A stretch of 36,973 nucleotides of DNA. It comes from Kiritimatiellia bacterium (GTDB lineage: Bacteria; Verrucomicrobiota; Kiritimatiellia; RFP12; UBA1067). The position numbers were made by a program, and so were the translations under genes. The stretch is taken from positions 1 through 36,973 of the forward strand of contig JAFXEU010000016.1 of NCBI GenBank assembly GCA_017520845.1, given 5' to 3'. Below the pieces are notes generated by a model. The model saw only the letters and a list, made by a program, of their open reading frames with translations, had not been told where the DNA came from and searched no databases. This document shows, piece by piece, positions 31,669 to 36,973 of the stretch; within the stretch, counting starts at the first letter, position 1; each line of letters begins with the position of its first letter.

Positions 31669-34119
31669 ATGTTTAAAAATGATATCATCGTCATAGGAGC
31701 GGGTGTTGTCGGATGCGCTGTTGCGCGCGAACTTTCCCGCTGGAATGTTTCTCTTGCCGTACTTGAGGCCGGCAGCGACGTGGCTGAAGGCGCGTCTAAG
31801 GCTAATAGCGCCATTGTTCACGCCGGTTTCGACGCGAAGCCCGGGTCCAATAAGGCTAAGTTCAACGTTCTCGGCAACCGCATGTTCGAAGAGGTCTGCC
31901 GTGAACTTAAAGTGCCTTTTAAGCGTAACGGTTCGCTCGTTCTTGCTTTTGGTGCAGAGGATGAGAAGCATCTTGCCGAACTTAAAGCGCGCGGCGAGGA
32001 AAACGGCGTTATTACCGAGATTATCGACCGCGATGAATTGCGTCGCCGCGAGCCGAATGTTTCTGAAGAGGCGACCGCCGCATTATGGGCGCCTACAGGC
32101 GGAATTTGCTGTCCTTACGAGCTTACGTTCCGATTTGCTGAGAACGCGGCGGCGAACGGTGCTGAATTTTTCTTTGACGCCAAGGTCGTAAAAATCGAGA
32201 AGATCGACGGCCTCTGGAACGTCGAGTGCGCCGATGGGCGCGTATTTAAGGCGCGTGCCGTAATTAACTGCGCTGGCATAACATCCGACGAGCTTAATAA
32301 TCTCGTAAGTGCTACTAAGTATTCCATTCAGGCGCGTCGCGGCGAATATTTAATGCTCGATCGTGATGAAGACGGCGTATTTTCGGCTACGATGTTCCAG
32401 TGCCCCTCGAAGATGGGCAAGGGTATTTTAGTTTCTCCCACCGTTGATGGTACGGTTATTGTCGGTCCTACGGCCGAGGATATTCTCGATAAGGACGATA
32501 AGGCTACTACTTTCGAGGGTCTTGAGAATGTCAAGGCGGGTGCTAAGAGAACTTACCCCGCGCTTCCCTTAGGTAAGGTTATCGCTGAGTTTTCGGGTCT
32601 TCGCGCCCATGAAACGACAGTCGGCGATTTTATTCTCGGCGAAGCGCCTGACGCGGAATGTTTCTTTAACGCCGTCGGAGTAGAGTCGCCCGGGCTTACA
32701 TCGGCTCCCGCGATCGGAGTTTGGATGGCGGAGCTCGTCGGTACTAAACTCGGCGTTTCGCGTAAAAATCCTTCGCTTATCTCGAAGGACGTAAGCTGGT
32801 GGCCTAAGACGCGCGAAATGAAGCCCGAAGAACTCGCTGAACTTGTTGAGCGCGACCCGTCCTTCGGTCGTATCGTCTGCCGCTGCGAAGAGGTGACAGA
32901 GGGCGAAATCCGCGCCGCGATTCGCGCTCGCGTCGGTGCTCGTACGCTTGACGGCATCAAGCGTCGTACGCGCAGCGGTATGGGTCGCTGTCAGGGAGGC
33001 TTTTGTACGCCGCGCCTTATCGAGATTCTCGGCGCGGAGCTCGGCCTTCCGCCTGAAGCATTCCTTCTTTCGCGCAAGACCGCGCCCGAGGCTCTCAAGA
33101 AGGGCGTCCGCGATGTAAAGAGCGAAGACGGGATGTTCGATGTGATCGTCGTCGGCGCGGGTCCCGCCGGTCTCGCCGCCGCATGCGCGGCGAAGGACGC
33201 TGGCGCTGAGGATGTTCTCGTTATCGAGCGTGATGATGCGCCCGGCGGAATTCTCCAGCAGTGTATTCATAACGGCTTCGGTCTCCACCGCTTCAAGGAG
33301 GAGTTGACGGGCCCCGAGTACGCCCAGCGTTACGTTGACTTAGCCGCCGAGCGCAATATTCCCGTCGTCTGCGGAACGATGGTTCTCGATATTTCGCCTG
33401 TTGCCGACGGCACATGCAATGTTACGGCGATGAGTCCTCGCGGCGGCTTGAAGATTCACCGCACGCGCTCCGTCGTTCTGGCGATGGGTTGCCGCGAGCG
33501 TCCGCGCGGCGCGTTGATGACGCCTGGCACGCGTCCGGCCGGCGTTTATACGGCTGGTACCGTCCAGCGCCTCGTCAATATGGACGGCATCATGCCGGGT
33601 AAGAAGGTCGTGATTCTTGGCTCCGGCGACATCGGGCTTATTATGGCCCGCCGTCTTACGTTCTCCGGCGCCAAGGTTCTCGCCTGCGTCGAGATCATGA
33701 AGAAGTCGTCTGGTCTTATGCGTAACGTCGTACAGTGTCTTAACGACTACGATATTCCGCTTCTTCTTTCGCATACGGTTACGAATGTCGAAGGCCGCGA
33801 GCATGTAACCGGCGTTACGGTCGCCAAGGTCGATGACGCGATGAAGCCGATTCCCGGTACCGAGATTCATTACGACTGCGATACGCTTGTACTTTCGTGC
33901 GGTCTTATTCCCGAGAACGAGCTTACCAAGAAAGCGGGCGTCGAGATGGATCCTAAGACGCGCGGCCCCAAGGTCGACGCGAACATGGCGACGAACGTTC
34001 CCGGAATCTTCGCGGGCGGCAATGTCGTAAGGGTCTACGATCTCGTCGACTGGGTGAGCCGCGACTCCGAAATCGCGGGACGCGCCGCCGCCGATTACGC
34101 GCTTAAGTCGAGAATTTGA
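31669..34119 (+). CDS. Fused glycerol-3-phosphate dehydrogenase: GlpA-type FAD oxidase + BFD [2Fe-2S] + FAD/NAD oxidoreductase
   Basis: 816 residues, about the sum of two proteins that are separate in many bacteria. Residues 1-370 are a DAO-type FAD domain (IVIGAGVVG, residues 5-13; NSAIVHAGF). Residues about 400-460 are a BFD-like [2Fe-2S] domain with Cys404-x-Cys406 and Cys441-x4-Cys446. From about 488 a second FAD domain begins (VIVVGAGPAGL) and carries QQCIHNGFG and a second Rossmann motif (GSGDIG), as in the GlpB-like partner. Family knowledge: such complexes oxidise G3P to dihydroxyacetone phosphate with electrons passed through Fe-S. The DUF1667 gene 14 bp downstream and a GlpT-type transporter support this. 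There is no signal peptide; cytoplasmic or membrane-associated. Confidence 0.85.
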   Translation: MFKNDIIVIGAGVVGCAVARELSRWNVSLAVLEAGSDVAEGASKANSAIVHAGFDAKPGSNKAKFNVLGNRMFEEVCRELKVPFKRNGSLVLAFGAEDEKHLAELKARGEENGVITEIIDRDELRRREPNVSEEATAALWAPTGGICCPYELTFRFAENAAANGAEFFFDAKVVKIEKIDGLWNVECADGRVFKARAVINCAGITSDELNNLVSATKYSIQARRGEYLMLDRDEDGVFSATMFQCPSKMGKGILVSPTVDGTVIVGPTAEDILDKDDKATTFEGLENVKAGAKRTYPALPLGKVIAEFSGLRAHETTVGDFILGEAPDAECFFNAVGVESPGLTSAPAIGVWMAELVGTKLGVSRKNPSLISKDVSWWPKTREMKPEELAELVERDPSFGRIVCRCEEVTEGEIRAAIRARVGARTLDGIKRRTRSGMGRCQGGFCTPRLIEILGAELGLPPEAFLLSRKTAPEALKKGVRDVKSEDGMFDVIVVGAGPAGLAAACAAKDAGAEDVLVIERDDAPGGILQQCIHNGFGLHRFKEELTGPEYAQRYVDLAAERNIPVVCGTMVLDISPVADGTCNVTAMSPRGGLKIHRTRSVVLAMGCRERPRGALMTPGTRPAGVYTAGTVQRLVNMDGIMPGKKVVILGSGDIGLIMARRLTFSGAKVLACVEIMKKSSGLMRNVVQCLNDYDIPLLLSHTVTNVEGREHVTGVTVAKVDDAMKPIPGTEIHYDCDTLVLSCGLIPENELTKKAGVEMDPKTRGPKVDANMATNVPGIFAGGNVVRVYDLVDWVSRDSEIAGRAAADYALKSRI

Positions 34120-34132
34120 GGAGATGTTTGAA

Positions 34133-34474
34133 ATGAAGATGATTTGCATTAGCTGCCCGCGCGGTTGCGAGCTTGATGTCGAGAAGAACGGCAACGAAGT
34201 GGTCGTTACAGGTAACGCCTGTCCTCGCGGCGAAGAGTACGGTAAGAACGAACTTATCAATCCCACGCGCATGGTGACGGGACTCGTCAAGGTCGCGGGT
34301 ATGCGCAAGCCGCTCCCCGTAAAGACCGCGCGTCCCGTGCCTAAAGGCGCGATCGACGCCGTGCTTTTCGCGATGCACCAGATGACGGTTCAGCTGCCCG
34401 TCAAAATCGGTGATGTGATTATTCCCGGAGTTGCCGGAACTGGTGTCGATATCGTCGCCACGGCTAATATGTAA
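34133..34474 (+). CDS. DUF1667 protein, small cysteine-rich partner of the G3P dehydrogenase
   Basis: 113 residues from ATG 34133. This start is chosen because GAGGAG (34118-34123) lies nine bases before it but directly abuts the earlier ATG 34124. Cys residues in MICISCPRGC and in NACPRG form a likely metal or Fe-S site, the hallmark of the family. DUF1667 genes nearly always follow GlpA/GlpB-like genes in Clostridia and Thermotogae and probably encode an electron-transfer or assembly subunit; the exact job is unproven. Confidence 0.85.
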   Translation: MKMICISCPRGCELDVEKNGNEVVVTGNACPRGEEYGKNELINPTRMVTGLVKVAGMRKPLPVKTARPVPKGAIDAVLFAMHQMTVQLPVKIGDVIIPGVAGTGVDIVATANM

Positions 34475-34486
34475 AAGGGGCTAAAA

Positions 34487-35332
34487 ATGTTCGACATAAC
34501 GAAGAAAAAGGCATTTGTCTGCGATCTCGACGGTACGCTTTTTATGGGCCCCGATCCCATTAAGCCTGCGGTCGATTTTGTAATTGAATCCATCAACAGC
34601 GGTCGTTTTTCGTTTTTCTATCTTACGAACAATACGTCCAAGACCCCCGACGAATATATTAAGAAGATTGCAGGCGCTAATATTCCCGTCAAGCCCGAAC
34701 AGATTTTAACTCCGCTTATTACGCTCGAGGCGTATATCCGCGAGAAGGGCTACAAGTCGGTCTATCTTTTAGCGAGCGAGAAGGTAACGGCCCATTTGAC
34801 GGAGCGTCTGGCGGATGCGGGCGTCAAGTTCGAATACAATCCCGAGGAGAACGAGCTTATCGCGCTTACGTACGACAAGGAGCTTACTTACGAGAAGCTC
34901 GCCAACGCGACGAGCCTTTGGAATATGCGTAATGTCCCCGCGAGCCCGATGTGCCCGATCAGAACGGCCAATCAGACTCCGGTTGATTTCGTCGCGACCC
35001 ATCCCGACAACTGCTGCCCGAGCGAGCGCGGCCCGATACCGGATATCGGCGGAATGATGAAGTTTCTCGAGATAACGAACGGTATGAAGCCGAGCAACGT
35101 TTTCGGCAAGCCCAGCCCGACTCTCCTTAAAACCGTTCTCGACCGCTTTACTCCCGAGCAGATCGCGGTGGTAGGCGATCGTCTTTACACCGACAAGGCG
35201 ATAGCCGATAATTCGGGCGTTGATTTCGTCTGCGTCCTTTCGGGCGAGACGACAGTCGACGACCTCGCGAAGTATACGGGAACTCCGCCTGCAATAACGG
35301 TTGAGACGTTCAACAAGATTGACGAAAAGTAA
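34487..35332 (+). CDS. HAD-IIA (NagD-like) phosphatase
   Basis: 281 residues. CDLDGTLF gives the nucleophile Asp13 and Asp15, LTNNTSKT is motif II, GKPSP the motif III Lys, and VVGDRLYTD (Asp231, Asp236) motif IV. This is the full catalytic set and normal length for the NagD/phosphoglycolate phosphatase group. Placed between the dehydrogenase set and the G3P transporter, a role as a sugar- or glycerol-phosphate phosphatase is likely but inferred. AAGGGG precedes ATG 34487 by seven bases; it lies 12 bp after the DUF1667 gene. Confidence 0.87.
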   Translation: MFDITKKKAFVCDLDGTLFMGPDPIKPAVDFVIESINSGRFSFFYLTNNTSKTPDEYIKKIAGANIPVKPEQILTPLITLEAYIREKGYKSVYLLASEKVTAHLTERLADAGVKFEYNPEENELIALTYDKELTYEKLANATSLWNMRNVPASPMCPIRTANQTPVDFVATHPDNCCPSERGPIPDIGGMMKFLEITNGMKPSNVFGKPSPTLLKTVLDRFTPEQIAVVGDRLYTDKAIADNSGVDFVCVLSGETTVDDLAKYTGTPPAITVETFNKIDEK

Positions 35333-35348
35333 GAAGGGTGTCTAAAAA

Positions 35349-36620
35349 ATGAAGGACGAAAGAAGCTTTCGCAGGGCTCAGACCAGATTTATTCTTTCAA
35401 GCGCGATCGTTTACGCGTTTTTCTATCTGACGCGAAAGAATCTTTCGATGGCCCAGCCGGGGATGCTCGAAGAGGGCGTTATCTCCACTTATGCGATCGG
35501 CACGATGCTTTCGATTCACGGTATCGTCTATGGATTGAGCCGGTTCGTGAACGGATTTTGGGCCGATCGTCTTAACGGACGCGTTTTCATGACGGTCGGC
35601 ATCGCTCTTTCGGCGCTTATGAACCTCCTGTTCGGATGCACCTCGCTTTCGATTCTTTTTGCAGTTTTCTGGGTGCTTAACGGCTGGACTCAGGGCATGG
35701 GCTTTCCTCCGTGCGCCAAAATGCTGACTCATTGGATCCATCCTAAGGAACTCGCGACTAAGATGTCGCTTTGGAATACTTCTCACTCGTTCGGTGCCGT
35801 TTTAGCGTTAGGTCTTTGCTCATATCTTTTGCATATCGGCTTAGGTTGGCGTTGGTGCTTTATCGTTCCCGGCGCGCTCGCGGCTCTCATTGCGGTATTC
35901 TGCTTCTTCTGCGTTAAGGATTCCCCTTCGGAGGCCGGTGTGGAGGAACTTGAAATCGACGGAGGAAAGAAGGAAGCTGAATCTAAGTCTACCGTTACAT
36001 CCGCCGAGCGCCGTCGCCTCGTGTTCGGTAATCGCGTTATCTGGCTTATCGCGTTCGCCAACTTTTTCGTCTATATCGTACGCTTCGGATTTCTCGACTG
36101 GGGTCCTACGTTCCTTAAACAGTTTAAGGGGATTCCCGTCGCGAAGGGCGGTCTTATGACCATCGCGTTCGAGCTCGCGGCTGTCGTCGGTACGATTTTC
36201 GCAGGCTGGGTAACCGACAAGTGGTTTAAGGGCCGCGGAGTCAGAACGTGCGTATTCTGCATGCTCTTTGCCGCGCTCTTCTCGTTCGGATTCTGGTATC
36301 TCCCCTCCGGTGCTCCGATCTGGCAGGCGACGCTGCTTTTGATGGGAGCCGGATTCTGCATTTACGGACCTCAGGCGCTTATCGGCATCATCGCCGCCAA
36401 TCAGGCTACAAAGGAAGCCGCGGCGATGGCCAACGGATTTACCGGTATTATGGGTTATTTGTCAACGCTCGTCTCAGGTATCGGTGTTGCATTTATCAAG
36501 ACGCATTACGGCTGGGGCGCAGCGCTCTGTTCCTTCGCGCTCTTCGCTCTCGTCGGCATGATACTTTTCCTGTGCGCCTGGAATTCCAAAGCGACAGGAT
36601 ATGGCTTAAAAGAAAAATAG
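35349..36620 (+). CDS. GlpT/UhpT-type organophosphate:phosphate antiporter (MFS, OPA family)
   Basis: 423 residues with about 12 membrane segments. FFYLTRKNLSMAQPGM in the first segment and NGWTQGMGFPPCAKML are the OPA-family signatures. The charged loop EAGVEELEIDGGKKEAESK (about 197-215) is the central cytoplasmic loop. The family exchanges G3P or hexose phosphates for inorganic phosphate across the inner membrane. Because the operon also encodes a G3P dehydrogenase, G3P is the most likely substrate. AAGGGTG precedes ATG 35349; the gap to the phosphatase gene is 16 bp. Confidence 0.88.
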   Translation: MKDERSFRRAQTRFILSSAIVYAFFYLTRKNLSMAQPGMLEEGVISTYAIGTMLSIHGIVYGLSRFVNGFWADRLNGRVFMTVGIALSALMNLLFGCTSLSILFAVFWVLNGWTQGMGFPPCAKMLTHWIHPKELATKMSLWNTSHSFGAVLALGLCSYLLHIGLGWRWCFIVPGALAALIAVFCFFCVKDSPSEAGVEELEIDGGKKEAESKSTVTSAERRRLVFGNRVIWLIAFANFFVYIVRFGFLDWGPTFLKQFKGIPVAKGGLMTIAFELAAVVGTIFAGWVTDKWFKGRGVRTCVFCMLFAALFSFGFWYLPSGAPIWQATLLLMGAGFCIYGPQALIGIIAANQATKEAAAMANGFTGIMGYLSTLVSGIGVAFIKTHYGWGAALCSFALFALVGMILFLCAWNSKATGYGLKEK

Positions 36621-36654
36621 TCGAACTCGATATATAGACGACTTCACTATGGAA

Positions 36655-36680
36655 CACCCCCGGTTTTTAAGGGTGAATTT
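36655..36680 (+). terminator. Weak candidate terminator after the G3P operon
   Basis: CACCC (36655-36659) pairs with GGGTG (36671-36675) around an 11-base loop, followed by AATTTT. The stem is only five pairs, so the call is weak. Confidence 0.3.
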
Positions 36681-36761
36681 TCGTTGCATGCCCGATTCCA
36701 TTATGTGGAACTGATGTTTTATCGTTTAGAAATCCGGAAAAGCGATTTCTCTTCTCTTACG

Positions 36762-36875
36762 GCTACAATCCTTCGCGAGGTCTCACTCGGAGGACTCCGC
36801 CCCACCTCAAAGCGAAGGTAGCGGGGTGGGATGCGAGTGAGGAGTGAGGTTTTGTAAGCGTATGAGAGTCGTAGC
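36762..36875. repeat. Nested inverted repeats (candidate structured RNA or palindromic element)
   Basis: Three nested exact pairs are seen: GCTAC (36762-36766) with GTAGC (36871-36875), CTCACTCG (36782-36789) with CGAGTGAG (36834-36841), and CCCCACC (36800-36806) with GGGGTGG (36823-36829). CCTTCGC (36770-36776) with GCGAAGG (36812-36818) would be incompatible with the inner two, so two folds compete. No ORF covers it, and the remaining 36876-36973 shows nothing recognisable. Confidence 0.55.
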
Positions 36876-36973
36876 ATGAAGCCAGTGATGTTGTTGTGGC
36901 ATCCCCGGAGTATGTGTATTTACTTGTCCTGATTGTAAAGCATAAAACCGAACGACGAGATCGAGCGTCAGCA

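Overview
This 37 kb window looks like part of the chromosome of an uncultured, GC-rich, gut-type Gram-negative bacterium. The best guess is Verrucomicrobiota, class Kiritimatiellae, or a related Lentisphaerae-like lineage. That guess is inference from style: many exported glycoside hydrolases (GHs) with no SusC/SusD pair, large LamG-type surface proteins, Tat-exported phosphoesterases, and a PF09820-type AAA-ATPase. No rRNA or tRNA is present to anchor the taxonomy. Every credible gene is on the + strand.

Layout: (1) 2-256 is the 3' end of a HipA-like kinase, followed by about 700 bp of non-coding DNA with repeats and palindromes. (2) 955-8526 is a cluster headed by a 10-G tract: GH5-like enzyme, discoidin/beta-helix surface protein, and a GH2 beta-galactosidase with a very long extra C-terminus. 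(3) 8527-12431 holds two single exported enzymes, a clan GH-D alpha-galactosidase-like protein and a GH63-like protein, each behind a promoter of one recurring family. (4) 12515-24658 holds a PF09820/PF08011 ATPase-nuclease gene, then a 12-G tract at the head of a triple-LamG surface protein, a glycerophosphodiesterase/alpha-L-fucosidase fusion, a GH123-like enzyme and two exported metallophosphoesterases. (5) 24659-27014 holds a miniature deletion derivative of the ATPase gene and a 5'-shortened GH36 alpha-galactosidase. (6) 27143-31528 holds a second miniature derivative, a 9-G tract heading a second LamG protein, and a GH43 enzyme. (7) 31657-36620 is a glycerol-3-phosphate (G3P) operon: fused GlpA-type dehydrogenase, DUF1667 protein, HAD phosphatase and a GlpT-type antiporter. 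Its codon use differs visibly from the rest.

How the parts may work together: exported GHs with galactosidase, fucosidase, GH43, GH5 and GH63 chemistry would trim a complex glycan, with LamG/discoidin proteins at the surface. The phosphodiesterase half of the fusion would release G3P, which the last operon could import and oxidise. The most striking signal is that three surface-protein/GH operons each begin with a homopolymeric G tract of 9, 10 or 12 residues. In the two LamG genes the tract lies between the start codon and the signal peptide, and in this assembly both are out of frame by one base. A one-base change restores a full signal peptide in each case. This suggests phase-variable glycan-use modules. 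A second pattern is a recurring extended -10 promoter fused directly to an ATG, giving apparently leaderless mRNAs. It is shared by the ATPase gene, its two mini-derivatives and an unrelated GH63-like gene.
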